Assembly: GCA_963811225.1 (NCBI GenBank)
Contig: CAWEQO010000012.1
Location: forward strand, 372,001 to 436,000
From: CAWEQO01 sp963811225
Lineage (GTDB): Bacteria; Chloroflexota; Anaerolineae; Anaerolineales; Anaerolineaceae
Length of the DNA stretch: 64,000 nt
Reading direction: 5' to 3'
Both the position numbers and the translations under genes were made by a program. The notes under the pieces were generated by a model, which was given only the letters and a program-made list of their open reading frames with translations, was not told where the DNA came from and ran no database searches. Positions 29,042 to 38,166 of this stretch are shown piece after piece. Numbering within the stretch: the first letter of the stretch is position 1; each line of letters opens with the position of its first letter.

Positions 29042-30025
29042 ATGGGCTTCTTTACCTCTCTCCTGTTTGGCTTTCTCCCGATGTTCCTGTTCGCCGTGTT
29101 CATCTATTGGATGGACCGCTACGAAAAGGAGCCGAAGATCTTGTTGGGAGCGGCTTTCACCTGGGGTGCGGTCATCGCCGCGGGCGGAGCCTTTTTGATC
29201 AACACCATGGCCGGCGTGGGCATCTACATGTTCACCGGCTCGCAAAGCGTGACGGAATTCTCCACCGGCTCACTGGTCGCTCCCATCGTCGAGGAAAGCC
29301 TCAAGGGCTTTGCTGTGCTGCTGGTGTTCCTGATCTTCCGCACCGAGTTCGACTCCGTGCTGGATGGGATCATCTACGCTGCCATCGTCGCCCTGGGCTT
29401 CGCCGCCACAGAAAACACCTACTACATTTACACCATGGGCTACCTGCCCAATGGCTGGACGGGCCTGGTCGAACTGGTGTTCGTGCGGGTCATACTCGTC
29501 GGCTGGCAGCACCCGTTCTACACCGCCTTCACAGGCATCGGCCTGGCAACTGCGCGGCTGTCTCATTCAACCAGGGCCAAGGTCTTCTGGCCGCTGCTCG
29601 GGCTGCTGCTGGCCTTTTCGACCCACAGCCTCCACAACACCTTAGCCGAGCTGGTTAACGGTGTCAGCGGCATGGCGGTCAGTACCCTGGTAGATTGGTC
29701 GGGCTGGCTTCTCATGTTCTTCTTCATCCTGTGGATGATCCGTCGCGAGCGCGAGTACTTGCAGACCCACCTGGAAGAAGAGGTGGGCTTAGGCATCATC
29801 AACATCCGGCAGTATGAGAATGCCTGCTCGGGCTGGCTTCGCACCCGCGTGCTGCTTGCCTCGGTCGGCACAGGTTGTTACCGCAGCCGCAGCCGCTTCT
29901 TTCAACTATGTGGAGAACTGTCGCATAAAAAGCAGCAGTTGCTCCTGCTTGGTGAAGAGCGCAACAATTCGGAGATCATCCTACAGCTGCGGGAAGAGCT
30001 GAAGAACCTGTCGCTGGTTATATAA
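29042..30025 (+). CDS. PrsW family intramembrane metalloprotease
   Basis: 327 residues, membrane protein with about eight hydrophobic segments. The conserved catalytic signature appears as VAPIVEESLKGFAVLLVF (EExxK), then DGIIYAAIVALGFAATENTYY (ExxxN-type), and GWQHPFYTAFTGIGLA with a membrane His; a second His lies in FSTHSLHNTLAEL. Known relatives cleave anti-sigma factors or act as CAAX-like proteases. A soluble C-terminal tail (about 235-327, with basic Arg/Cys-rich part) is unusual. Neighbouring sigma or anti-sigma genes are absent, so the substrate is unknown. Confidence 0.88.
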   Translation: MGFFTSLLFGFLPMFLFAVFIYWMDRYEKEPKILLGAAFTWGAVIAAGGAFLINTMAGVGIYMFTGSQSVTEFSTGSLVAPIVEESLKGFAVLLVFLIFRTEFDSVLDGIIYAAIVALGFAATENTYYIYTMGYLPNGWTGLVELVFVRVILVGWQHPFYTAFTGIGLATARLSHSTRAKVFWPLLGLLLAFSTHSLHNTLAELVNGVSGMAVSTLVDWSGWLLMFFFILWMIRREREYLQTHLEEEVGLGIINIRQYENACSGWLRTRVLLASVGTGCYRSRSRFFQLCGELSHKKQQLLLLGEERNNSEIILQLREELKNLSLVI

Positions 30026-30030
30026 AAATC

Positions 30031-30072
30031 AGCGAGCAAAGAGCAGGAGTTGGACGCTGTTCTCTGCTCGCT
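30031..30072 (+). terminator. Hairpin after PrsW gene
   Basis: 8-bp outer stem AGCGAGCA / TGCTCGCT enclosing an imperfect AGAGCAG / CTGTTCT stem; related in arm sequence to other GA/CT hairpins here. Confidence 0.6.
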
Positions 30073-30108
30073 ATTTTCTACTCTCTATTCTTACGCCACT
30101 AATCGTGG

Positions 30109-30114
30109 TAAAAT
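30109..30114 (+). promoter_or_regulatory. -10 box for tRNA-Arg
   Basis: TAAAAT lies 13 nt before the first tRNA base, in the expected position for a transcript that begins a few bases upstream. Confidence 0.45.
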
Positions 30115-30127
30115 CTGTCAATCGAGA

Positions 30128-30199
30128 GTTCCTGTAGCTCAGTGGATAGAGCGCTGGCCTCCGAAGCCAGAAGCCCGAGTTCGAGTCTCGGCAGGAACG
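30128..30199 (+). tRNA. tRNA-Arg (anticodon CCG)
   Basis: Full cloverleaf of 72 nt: acceptor GTTCCTG / CAGGAAC with discriminator G, D-stem GCTC / GAGC, anticodon stem CTGGC / GCCAG around CTCCGAA (anticodon CCG), T-stem CCGAG / CTCGG with TTCGAGT loop. The 3' CCA is not encoded. Decodes CGG. Confidence 0.95.
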
Positions 30200-30202
30200 C
30201 TG

Positions 30203-30233
30203 AAAAGCACTCCTAACGGAGTGCTTTTATATT
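30203..30233 (+). terminator. Intrinsic terminator of tRNA-Arg
   Basis: AAAAGCACTCC - TAAC - GGAGTGCTTTT followed by ATATT, 3 nt after the tRNA. Confidence 0.85.
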
Positions 30234-30386
30234 GGCCAATCCATCCGCCAGGGATATTTATATCGAATTATTGCAGCGCTAAGATTCCGTTAATACAGTT
30301 CGGGTAAAATAAGTGCAATCAGGAGTGTGTTTTGACACTCCCGGAATTGTAAAGAGTATCTTTAATCAGAAAACAGTGAGGAAAAT

Positions 30387-31091
30387 ATGTTCCTTCCATT
30401 TGGCTTTGCCGGTTACGGGTTATACCTTTTGTTCAGCCTCCCGGCCCTTTTACTGGGCTTTTGGGCGCAGTACAAAGTCCAGGCAGCCTTTAAAAAATAT
30501 TCGAAGGTGCGCAGCTACGCCGGTCTCACCGGCGCAGAGGTCGCCCGGCGCTTCCTCGACGCCAATGGTCTCTCCAATGTACAAATCCAGCAGACCCGAG
30601 GTATGCTCAGCGACAACTACGACCCGCGCAATAAGGTGCTGCGCTTGAGCCCGGAGGTCTATCAGGGCAACAGTATCGCCTCCGCGGGTGTTGCGGCCCA
30701 CGAGGTCGGCCACGCCTTGCAAGACGCCGAGAGTTACGGCCCGCTGGCGCTGCGCTCGTTCATGGTCCCCGCCGTGACGGTTGGCAGCTGGCTTGGTCCA
30801 ATCGTTTTCATCGTTGGCCTGCTGATGCAGTTCACCCCCATCGCCTGGGCCGGTGTGGCCCTGTTTGGCGCGGTGGCCGTGTTCGCACTGGTCACCTTGC
30901 CGGTGGAGTTCAACGCCACCGCCCGCGCCAAGGCCTGGTTGAGCACCTCGGGTGTCATTTACAACCAAGAACGCAAGGGCATCGACGCCGTTCTGGATGC
31001 CGCCGCCCTGACCTACGTTGCCGCTGCCATCCAGGCCATCTCGACCCTGCTGTACTACGCCTTCCTGCTGATGGGCAGCCGCAGACGCTAA
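30387..31091 (+). CDS. Zinc metallopeptidase, YugP/Zn_peptidase_2 family
   Basis: 234 residues. Membrane-bound neutral metalloprotease. N-terminal helix (YGLYLLFSLPALLLGFWAQYK), zinc-binding GVAAHEVGHALQDAES (HExxH near residues 112-116), further helices near 135-180 and a C-terminal ILYYAF-type helix. The family also has the conserved NYDPRNKVLRLSPEVY substrate-side segment seen at 73-88. GAGGAAA precedes the ATG. Role unknown. Confidence 0.92.
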   Translation: MFLPFGFAGYGLYLLFSLPALLLGFWAQYKVQAAFKKYSKVRSYAGLTGAEVARRFLDANGLSNVQIQQTRGMLSDNYDPRNKVLRLSPEVYQGNSIASAGVAAHEVGHALQDAESYGPLALRSFMVPAVTVGSWLGPIVFIVGLLMQFTPIAWAGVALFGAVAVFALVTLPVEFNATARAKAWLSTSGVIYNQERKGIDAVLDAAALTYVAAAIQAISTLLYYAFLLMGSRRR

Positions 31092-31113
31092 TGATCCATT
31101 TTGAATCCCTGGA

Positions 31114-31148
31114 GGCACACCACCGATCATGGTGGTGTGCCTTTTTTA
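31114..31148 (+). terminator. Intrinsic terminator after the zinc peptidase gene
   Basis: 12-bp stem AGGCACACCACC - GATCAT - GGTGGTGTGCCT followed by six T; the most canonical terminator in the window. Confidence 0.92.
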
Positions 31149-31193
31149 AGAGTTCAGGTTTCTGACAGAAACCCGGCAGCCACTGACAAGGCT

Positions 31194-31199
31194 TATAAT
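31194..31199 (+). promoter_or_regulatory. -10 box for the large lipoprotein gene (leaderless type)
   Basis: TATAAT ends 10 nt before the ATG at 31210; the spacer ACCCTCATC closely resembles that of the kinase and ftcD promoters. Confidence 0.5.
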
Positions 31200-31209
31200 T
31201 ACCCTCATC

Positions 31210-33546
31210 ATGCCTCACCGCCGGGTTCTTATCCTCCTCCTGCTGCTTGGACTGCTGCTCTCGGCCTGCGCGCCGGCCACCTCCACCCCACCGCTGCCCG
31301 CCGGCCTCCCCGATCTGACCGCCACCTGGACTGCCTCGGACCTGCGCCTGCTGGACCCATCCGATTGCCCCGACCCCGCTGACGACCTGGTTGCCGTTTA
31401 CGCCCGCCGCTCCCTGGATCAGCTGCAGTTCCGCCTAGACTTCCTCGATCTACCGCCCAATTCTGCCCATGATCTGTACCTGGCGCTCTCCGGCGCTGGT
31501 TCGGGCGCTGCAGGCCTGCCCATCCAGGCGCAAAGCGCAATCTCTTGGAACACCCTGCTGGTTTTCCCCGCTTCTCAGGAAGGCTATGCGCTCGATTCAA
31601 GCCAGGCGCGCATCTCCGGTGTCTCCCTCGCGCAGGATGCGGATCCCGATCTGGATATTGTCTACCTGCGCATCGACGGCCTGGACCCCTCCGCACTGCA
31701 ATCGATGCAAGTGTTCGTTGTCCCGGCCGGCTCGAATCAGCCCGCCGACCAGAGCGCAGCCGCCCGGCTCAACGGGCCTGCACCGCAGCCCGCCAACTTG
31801 CTGATGGCCTTTTGGGACACCCTGCCGGCGCCTACCCCCGCTCAGGCCCTGCGGCGTTGGGATGGCGCGCACACCGGTCCACTCGGGCAGCGCCACGGGC
31901 TGTACCGCCTGCTGCAAGCCTCCTCGGCGGCCGGCGCGCCGGTGGCGCTGCTGGACTTGAAGACACCATCGTCCCTGACGGCGCTGGACTTTCTCGGGCA
32001 GGTCGACTACGTCCGCGACCTGCAGGCGCAGGGACTGGTGATCTTGCCGGAGGCTGCCTACGGCGACCCCGAATCGGCTGCGCACGCCCTGCAGTTTAGC
32101 CGCACGGCCGGTCAGAGCTTCGACCTGGCAGACAGCCCGCTGGCCTTTGGGATTCCCTCGGTCGATAATCTACCCCAAGAGTACCAGGCCACCTTCGCCG
32201 TCCAGCCTGGCGACCTTCACCTGACGTCCGCCCCCGGCCTGCGCACCATCCCGCTGCCGCCGCTCTATCCCACGAACGAAAACCCGCTGCCGCCCTGGTG
32301 GGATGGGCAGATCGGCATGGCCGGGCTCTCGCTGGATGCAAAGCGGGCGCTGCTCGATGCGGCCCTGGCGCAAGACCCGTCCCGGCTGGTCGTGTTGGGC
32401 GGCGGCCTGCCCAAAAGCGCCTGGGGCGACTCGTCTGCTGCGCCGGACGCCTTCCGCTACCTGATGGCGCATCCCTGGATCCAGACGCTTAGCGAGCAAG
32501 ACCTCCTGTCACTGCCTACCCTTACTCCAGAAAACGACGCTGCGCAGCCGGATCGCTGTCTCGACCTGCTGTGCACTCCCGCCATCCTGCCCGTCGTACC
32601 CTACACTCTCACCGGGCAACCCGTTCCCAGCGCCATCAACCAAATCGAGCTGCGCCGTCATCTGCGCGATCAGCTGGCATCCCTGCCCCCCGGCCCACTC
32701 ACTCACCAGGCCTGGCTCACCTACCTGCAGCTGACACTATCCACCGCAGACCCCTACCGTCAGGCCCTGCAGGCCAACTACCTGGGCGAGGTCGGGCACC
32801 TGCTGCGGCTGGCGCAGTGGGCCGCCGTTCCGCAGTCCCTCAACGACTGCTCGACCGACCTGGACTTCGACGGCCAACCCGAGTGCTGGCTGTCGAACGC
32901 GCAGTTCGCCGCCACCTTTGAGCCGGAGGGCGGCCGCCTGGTATTCGCCGCCGCCCTCAGCGATCGAGGCGCCGATCTGGTCGTCGCACCCTCATCGCTG
33001 TCCGGCGTCGGCTGGGGCGATCCGCAAGACTGGCAGATCAGCCGCGGCCCAGCCTCCGACCCGAACGAAATCCCCGGCGCATTCGTAGACAGCGACAGCC
33101 CCTTCCGCTCGTTCCAGGCGGAGGCCCAAGGCGGCCAGATCACCTTCACCTCCGCGGATCCTTTCCTCCAAAAGAGCTTCTCCCTCACACCGCAAGGCTT
33201 ACAGGTCCGCTTTAGCGGCAGCTTACCCTCGACCGTGCAAATCCCGCTGGCTTTTAACCCAACCTTGACCGACCAGCCAGGCTGGGCCGGGCAGTATGCC
33301 CTTGCGCCGGGGGCCGATTCCTCCAGCCTCCGATGGCAGGCGGGTGGTGCGTCACTTACCCTGGAGACTCAGAGCGCTTCCCTTTCCTCCGCCACCTTCC
33401 TGGCCTCATTCGACTCCATCCATAGGCCCGAAGACCCCGACTACGCCTACCCACCCGGACACTTCCTGCCCTTCCCCTTCGCCCTGGTTGAGGCGCAGCC
33501 GGAAGGCGAACCATTCACGATCCGGCTAACCGTCGCCTCAAAATAA
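31210..33546 (+). CDS. Large secreted lipoprotein, function unknown
   Basis: 778 residues. Type II signal peptide with lipobox LLSACAPA (Cys near 21), followed by a Pro/Thr-rich spacer. The mature part is rich in Pro, Ala and Ser with no catalytic motif I can name. The N-terminal third looks beta-rich (LDQLQFRLDFLDLPPNSAHDLYLAL). The middle resembles a polysaccharide deacetylase or GH57-like fold only weakly. A C-terminal segment has a Ca-binding-like DLDFDGQPECWL followed by EPEGGRLVFAAAL, reminiscent of beta-sandwich domains attached to glycoside hydrolases. It stands alone between a strong terminator and rex. Confidence 0.75.
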   Translation: MPHRRVLILLLLLGLLLSACAPATSTPPLPAGLPDLTATWTASDLRLLDPSDCPDPADDLVAVYARRSLDQLQFRLDFLDLPPNSAHDLYLALSGAGSGAAGLPIQAQSAISWNTLLVFPASQEGYALDSSQARISGVSLAQDADPDLDIVYLRIDGLDPSALQSMQVFVVPAGSNQPADQSAAARLNGPAPQPANLLMAFWDTLPAPTPAQALRRWDGAHTGPLGQRHGLYRLLQASSAAGAPVALLDLKTPSSLTALDFLGQVDYVRDLQAQGLVILPEAAYGDPESAAHALQFSRTAGQSFDLADSPLAFGIPSVDNLPQEYQATFAVQPGDLHLTSAPGLRTIPLPPLYPTNENPLPPWWDGQIGMAGLSLDAKRALLDAALAQDPSRLVVLGGGLPKSAWGDSSAAPDAFRYLMAHPWIQTLSEQDLLSLPTLTPENDAAQPDRCLDLLCTPAILPVVPYTLTGQPVPSAINQIELRRHLRDQLASLPPGPLTHQAWLTYLQLTLSTADPYRQALQANYLGEVGHLLRLAQWAAVPQSLNDCSTDLDFDGQPECWLSNAQFAATFEPEGGRLVFAAALSDRGADLVVAPSSLSGVGWGDPQDWQISRGPASDPNEIPGAFVDSDSPFRSFQAEAQGGQITFTSADPFLQKSFSLTPQGLQVRFSGSLPSTVQIPLAFNPTLTDQPGWAGQYALAPGADSSSLRWQAGGASLTLETQSASLSSATFLASFDSIHRPEDPDYAYPPGHFLPFPFALVEAQPEGEPFTIRLTVASK

Positions 33547-33623
33547 GCGTGAAGGGCCGGCGCGATACTCTTCATTTGCTCTAAATTACACAAATTCCCA
33601 TTTTTGTGATAAATTAACTATAA

Positions 33624-34271
33624 ATGACATCATCGAGGGTATGGATGGAAAGAAACGGTCAACAGATTCCAGATATTGTCGTCAGCCGCCTGCCGCGCTA
33701 CTTACAGGCGCTGCAGCGTTTGCATGCCGAAGGCGTGGACAACACCTCCTCACAGGAACTCGGAAAGCGGCTCGGCATCTCCGCCGCCCAAATCCGTAAA
33801 GATCTCTCACAGTTTGGTGAGTTTGGCAAGCAGGGTACCGGCTACTCGATCCCCTACCTGGTCCATGAACTCCAATCCATCCTCAACGTCGATCGCACCT
33901 GGGACATCGCCCTGATCGGCGCGGGCGACCTTGGTCACGCCATCGCCCGCTACCAGGGCTTCGCGAACCGCGGATTCTGCATCTGCCAGGTCTTCGACAC
34001 GGATCCGGAGAAGATCGGCAGCAAGATCGGCGACTTTGTTGTCCAGGATACCGCCGACATGGCCAAGATCATACGCGAGAAGGGCGTCAAAGTTGCCATG
34101 TTGACTGTGCCGGTCTCTGCGGCGCAGGAAGTGGCGGAGGAGCTGGTTAAAGCGGGTGTGCGCGCCATCCTCAACTACGCCCCGGTTCCGCTTAGCCTGC
34201 CCCCCGAGATTGAGGTTGAGTATATCGACCCGATTATTCAACTGCAGCACATGACCTATTATTTAAAGTGA
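33624..34271 (+). CDS. rex: Redox-sensing transcriptional repressor Rex
   Basis: 215 residues. Senses NADH/NAD+ and represses fermentation and respiration genes. Winged-helix N-domain (IPDIVVSRLPRYLQALQRLHAEG; SQELGKRLGISAAQIRKDLSQFGEFGKQGTGY) and Rossmann domain with IALIGAGDLGHAIARY, ending in the domain-swap helix QLQHMTYYL. A TTGTGA half-site lies in TTGTGATAAATTAACTATAA just before the ATG, suggesting but not proving autoregulation. ATG 33624 is chosen; an in-frame ATG at 33645 is possible. Ends inside the next hairpin. Confidence 0.96.
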   Translation: MTSSRVWMERNGQQIPDIVVSRLPRYLQALQRLHAEGVDNTSSQELGKRLGISAAQIRKDLSQFGEFGKQGTGYSIPYLVHELQSILNVDRTWDIALIGAGDLGHAIARYQGFANRGFCICQVFDTDPEKIGSKIGDFVVQDTADMAKIIREKGVKVAMLTVPVSAAQEVAEELVKAGVRAILNYAPVPLSLPPEIEVEYIDPIIQLQHMTYYLK

Positions 34272-34345
34272 GCGTGTAGAGATTAAGAGAGAAGAGAGCA
34301 GTCAAATGCGTTGACTGCTCTCTTCTCTCTTAATCTCTACACGCT
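34271..34345. terminator. 75-nt perfect hairpin (35-bp arms) filling the gap between convergent rex and mreB
   Basis: The left arm (34271-34305, beginning AGCGTGTAGAGATTAAGAG) and right arm (34311-34345) are fully complementary, with loop ATGCG. The last base of the rex stop is its first base and the mreB stop begins 6 nt after it. Includes AGAGAGCAGT. Confidence 0.88.
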
Positions 34346-34350
34346 TAATA

Positions 34351-35358
34351 TTAAGCCGCCACCAAACTGCGCCGCAGCGCCTCACGCATTGTGATGGCAC
34401 GCGCCGCTCCCTGCGCCGTGCAAGTGGTCGGCAAATCGACCTGGTATGCCGGAATGCCCAGGACCTTGGTCAAGAAGCGGTCTGCACCGCGCAGCAGCGC
34501 GCCCCCACCGCACAGCGCCACACCCCGATCGATAATGTCCGAGATCAGCTCGGGTGGGGTCTTTTCCAATACTCGCCGGGCCGTGTTTGCCACTTCGTTC
34601 AGCGGGTCCTGCAGCGCCTCGACGATGTCGTCGGTGGTCAGGCTGACCGGGCGCGGTAATCCTGAGACCTGGTCCTGGCCCTGCACCTCCATCACCTGGC
34701 GCGTTTCCTGCGGCACAGCAGCCCCGATACGGATCTTAAGCTGCTCTGCGGTAGGCAAGCCGATAATCACCCCGTACTTCTTGCGCACGTAGGAAATGAT
34801 CGCTTCATCGAACCTCTGACCGGCAGTGCGCGAGGTCTCGGCGGTGACGATACCGTTCATCGCCAGAACCGCCGCCTGGGTTGTGCCGCCGCCCATGCAC
34901 AGAATCATGTTGCCCGAAGGGGTCGAGATGGGCAGGTCTACACCCAGCGCGGCTGCCAGCGGCTGCTGGATCAGGTACACGTCCCGACTGCCCGCGCCAA
35001 TACCTGCCTCATGAACGGCGCGGCTCTCCACACTGGTCGCGCCGTAAGGCACGGTGATCATGATGCGCGGCCGGAAGATCAACATCGGTCCGGAAACCCT
35101 CTTGATCAAGAAGCCGAGCATCTTCTCGGTGACTTCATATTCGGCAATCACGCCATGTTGCAGCGGGCGGATCACCTCAATCGTCTCCGGTACACGACCG
35201 GTCATGTCTTTCGCCGCCTGTCCCCATTCCACCATCTTTTGTTCTTGTACGACAATTGCGACGACGGTGGGTTCTTGCAGCAGTATTTGATTTCCCTCGG
35301 CAATCGCGGTATTCATCGTGCCAAGGTCGATCCCCAATTCACGAGTGAAGACAGGCAT
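34351..35358 (-). CDS. mreB: Rod-shape protein MreB family
   Basis: 335 residues. Actin-like cytoskeletal protein guiding wall synthesis. ATPase signatures: phosphate 1 GIDLGTMNTAIAEG, phosphate 2 ILCMGGGTTQAAVLAM, adenosine GVALCGGGALLRGADRF; ITVPYGATSVESRAVHEAG matches the MreB consensus. It lies between the F1-ATPase operon and rex, not next to mreC/mreD, so it may be an extra copy. The gap to atpC is only 31 nt, so read-through from the atp operon is likely. Confidence 0.92.
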   Translation of the reverse strand: MPVFTRELGIDLGTMNTAIAEGNQILLQEPTVVAIVVQEQKMVEWGQAAKDMTGRVPETIEVIRPLQHGVIAEYEVTEKMLGFLIKRVSGPMLIFRPRIMITVPYGATSVESRAVHEAGIGAGSRDVYLIQQPLAAALGVDLPISTPSGNMILCMGGGTTQAAVLAMNGIVTAETSRTAGQRFDEAIISYVRKKYGVIIGLPTAEQLKIRIGAAVPQETRQVMEVQGQDQVSGLPRPVSLTTDDIVEALQDPLNEVANTARRVLEKTPPELISDIIDRGVALCGGGALLRGADRFLTKVLGIPAYQVDLPTTCTAQGAARAITMREALRRSLVAA

Positions 35359-35389
35359 TTCTGATCTTCCCTTCTATGTGGATGGCAGT

Positions 35390-35815
35390 TTATCGCCGGT
35401 GTCTGCCGGCTTTATAGCGCCTGGCAGCCTCCAGCCGCAGGTTCGAACGCCGCAGTGCGGTTTGGATGGAGAGATATTCGTCGGTATCCGGCGGCGGGCC
35501 TTCTTTCAGCATTTCTTCCGCCCGGCGCCGGGCCTCTTCGGCTCTCTGTTCGTTGATCTCTTCGACGTTCTCGGCTGCGTCGGCAAGCACGGTCACCTGG
35601 TCCGGCTGCACTTCAGCAAAGCCGCCGGCTACGGTAAAGTATTTCTCTTGTTGGCCCGTACGCACCGTGATAATGCCGTATTGTAGCACAGTTAAGAGAG
35701 GGGAATGGTTCGGGAGAATACCCATCACGCCGCCCTCACCCGGCAGCACGACCATATCCACCTCACCAGAAAAAACCTGGCTGTCTTGGGAGACGATTTC
35801 ACATCGGATGGGCAT
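35390..35815 (-). CDS. atpC: F1Fo ATP synthase epsilon subunit
   Basis: 141 residues. Central-stalk subunit with regulatory role. The beta-sandwich N-domain is clear (MPIRCEIVSQDSQVFSGEVDMVVLPGEGGVMGILPNHSPLLTVL) and the C-terminal helical hairpin follows (EEINEQRAEEARRRAEEML). It follows atpD after 12 nt at the end of the operon. Confidence 0.95.
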   Translation of the reverse strand: MPIRCEIVSQDSQVFSGEVDMVVLPGEGGVMGILPNHSPLLTVLQYGIITVRTGQQEKYFTVAGGFAEVQPDQVTVLADAAENVEEINEQRAEEARRRAEEMLKEGPPPDTDEYLSIQTALRRSNLRLEAARRYKAGRHRR

Positions 35816-35827
35816 GTGCAGCTCCTT

Positions 35828-37243
35828 TTAGACGACCTCGGTCGCCATTTCGCGCGCCCGCTCAACCGCCTCTTCAATCGTCCCGACCATGTAAAAAGCC
35901 TGCTCGGGCAGATCGTCGTGCTTGCCATCCAGGATTTCACGGAAACCGCGCACCGTATCACGCAGCGACACGTACTTGCCTGGGCGGCCGGTGAACTGCT
36001 CAGCCACGAACATCGGCTGCGAGAAGAAACGCTCGATCTTGCGCGCCCGCGTCACGATCAGCTTATCATCCTCGCTCAGCTCATCGATGCCCAAAATCGC
36101 GATGATGTCTTGCAGGTCTTTGTAGCGCTGCAGCACCCGCTGCACCTCGCGCGCCGTGTTGTAGTGCTCGTCTCCGACGATGCGAGGATCGAGGATGCGC
36201 GAGGTGGACGCCAGCGGATCAACCGCGGGGAAGATGGCTCGCTCGGCAATGGAACGTTCGAGGGCAATCGTGGCGTCCAGGTGGGTGAAGGTCGCCACCG
36301 GCGCGGGGTCGGAGTAATCATCGGCGGGCACGTAGACCGCCTGCATCGAAGTGATCGATCCCTGGCGGGTCGAGGTGATGCGCTCTTGCAGTTCGCCCAT
36401 CTCGGTTGCCAGGGTCGGCTGGTAACCGACCGCTGAAGGCATACGCCCGAGCAGCGCCGAAACCTCCGAGCCCGACATGGTGAAGCGGAAGATGTTATCG
36501 ATGAACAACAGCACGTCCATGCCCTGGTCGCGGAAGTATTCCGCCATCGACAGGCCCGTCAAGGCCACGCGCAGGCGCACGCCAGGCGGCTCGTTCATCT
36601 GCCCGAACACCATCACCGTGTCCTTCATCACGCCCAATTCGAGCATTTCACGGTACAGCTGAGTGCCTTCACGGGTGCGCTCGCCGACACCGGCAAAAAC
36701 CGACTTGCCCTGATGGACGGTGGCGATCGAACGGATCAGCTCCATGATGATGACCGTCTTGCCCACGCCCGCGCCGCCGAAGATGCCGGTCTTGCCGCCC
36801 TTGGTGAAGGGTGCAATCAAGTCGATGACCTTCAGGCCGGTTTCAAACACGTCCACACGCGTGGATTGATTCTCGAACGAAGGCGCCAGGCGATGGATGG
36901 GGTACTGCATCCCGGCGTTCACCGGGCCTTTGTTATCGATCGGGTCGCCTAAGACGTTGAAAATTCGCCCCAGGGTCTCCGGACCCACGGGCACCTTGAT
37001 CGACGCGAATGTGCGCCGGGCCAAAAGTCCGCGCTGCACGCCGTCGGTGCTGCCCATCGAAACGCAGCGCACCCAGCTTCCTTCCATCTGCTTTTCCACC
37101 TCTAAGACCAGCGGGGGTTGTTCGGGCCGCAGCACCTCAACAGCTTCATAGATTTCAGGAAGGTTGCCTTCCGGGAACTGCACATCGACCACGCTTCCTA
37201 AAACTTGCACAACTCGGCCGGTTGCCTGGGTTGCTTGTGTCAT
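35828..37243 (-). CDS. atpD: F1Fo ATP synthase beta subunit
   Basis: 471 residues. Catalytic subunit. Walker A GGAGVGKTVIIMEL near residue 150; GERTREGTQLYREM with catalytic Glu; FIDNIFRFTMSGSEVSALLGRMPSAVGYQPTL is the DELSEED-preceding signature; the DELSEDD motif is seen near residue 387. All conserved lengths are normal. Cytoplasmic face of the membrane; operon atpA-G-D-C. Confidence 0.97.
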   Translation of the reverse strand: MTQATQATGRVVQVLGSVVDVQFPEGNLPEIYEAVEVLRPEQPPLVLEVEKQMEGSWVRCVSMGSTDGVQRGLLARRTFASIKVPVGPETLGRIFNVLGDPIDNKGPVNAGMQYPIHRLAPSFENQSTRVDVFETGLKVIDLIAPFTKGGKTGIFGGAGVGKTVIIMELIRSIATVHQGKSVFAGVGERTREGTQLYREMLELGVMKDTVMVFGQMNEPPGVRLRVALTGLSMAEYFRDQGMDVLLFIDNIFRFTMSGSEVSALLGRMPSAVGYQPTLATEMGELQERITSTRQGSITSMQAVYVPADDYSDPAPVATFTHLDATIALERSIAERAIFPAVDPLASTSRILDPRIVGDEHYNTAREVQRVLQRYKDLQDIIAILGIDELSEDDKLIVTRARKIERFFSQPMFVAEQFTGRPGKYVSLRDTVRGFREILDGKHDDLPEQAFYMVGTIEEAVERAREMATEVV

Positions 37244-37274
37244 ACATCCTCCAAAGAATGTTTCATAAACGGGA

Positions 37275-38162
37275 TCATTTTTTGAGCGCCTCGGCGCCCC
37301 CGGCGATATCGATCATCTCGTTGGTGATGATCTGCTGGCGATACTTGTTGTACTGCAGCTGCAAGTCCTCCAGCAGGTCGTTGGCGTTATCGGTCGCGTT
37401 GCGCATCGCTACCATGCGAGCGGCATGCTCGCTGGCCTGTGAGGTCAAGATGGCCTGGTACACCTGCACGCCGATGAAGCGCGGCACGATGTTCTCCAAC
37501 AATTCGGTTTCATCCGGTTCATAGACGAACACCGAACTGCTCGGGTGGGTCTTGAGGGGATCGCTTTCTTCTTGCCCTTCGAACTTCACCTGCAGGGGCA
37601 GCAGCTGGCGCACCACAGGGGTCTGCGAGAGCAAATTCGCGAAATCGGTGTAAGCCAGGTAGACCTGATCACAGTCGCCCGCCAGGTAATCGTCGACGAC
37701 CAGGCGGCCGATCGCGGCTACATCCGTGAAGCCAACCGGCGACGGCAGATTGCTGAACTCGGCGATCACCCGCTTCCGCCGGCGCAGCAGCATATCCCGG
37801 CCCTTGCGGCCGATGGCGATATACGAAACCGGTTGGCTGAATGATTGGAAATAGCCCAGGGTGTGACGCATGATATTGACATTGTATGCGCCGGCCAGGC
37901 CGCGGTCGCTGCTGACCATGACCACCAGCACGTTCTTCACCTTGGCCCGCTCTTTCAACAACGGGTGCAGGCTGGTATGCCCGGGCTGGCGGGCCAGGTG
38001 CAGCAGCACTTTCCAGGCTTTCTCGGCGTAGGGTTGGCTCGCGCTGACCGCCGCCATTGCCCGGCGCACCTTGGAAGCGCTGACCGTTTCCAGGGCGCGC
38101 GTCACCTGGGAAATGTTCTTCACACTTTTAATGCGCAGGCGCATCTCTCGAGTTGAGGCCAT
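37275..38162 (-). CDS. atpG: F1Fo ATP synthase gamma subunit
   Basis: 295 residues from the ATG at 38162, where MASTREMRLRIKSVKNISQVTRALETVSASKVRRA matches the family start; the frame is open further upstream inside atpA but is not gamma sequence. Rotor shaft of the F1 motor: N- and C-terminal helices form the coiled coil, with MVSSDRGLAGAYN and a C-terminal NKYRQQIITNEMIDIAGGAEAL. atpA ends 4 nt before. AGCTCATG-type overlap suggests coupled translation. Confidence 0.96.
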   Translation of the reverse strand: MASTREMRLRIKSVKNISQVTRALETVSASKVRRAMAAVSASQPYAEKAWKVLLHLARQPGHTSLHPLLKERAKVKNVLVVMVSSDRGLAGAYNVNIMRHTLGYFQSFSQPVSYIAIGRKGRDMLLRRRKRVIAEFSNLPSPVGFTDVAAIGRLVVDDYLAGDCDQVYLAYTDFANLLSQTPVVRQLLPLQVKFEGQEESDPLKTHPSSSVFVYEPDETELLENIVPRFIGVQVYQAILTSQASEHAARMVAMRNATDNANDLLEDLQLQYNKYRQQIITNEMIDIAGGAEALKK

Positions 38163-38166
38163 AAGC

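Noticed and set aside
33601..33623. Complete Rex operator before rex
   Set aside because: Only the TTGTGA half is good; the second half does not match TCACAA.
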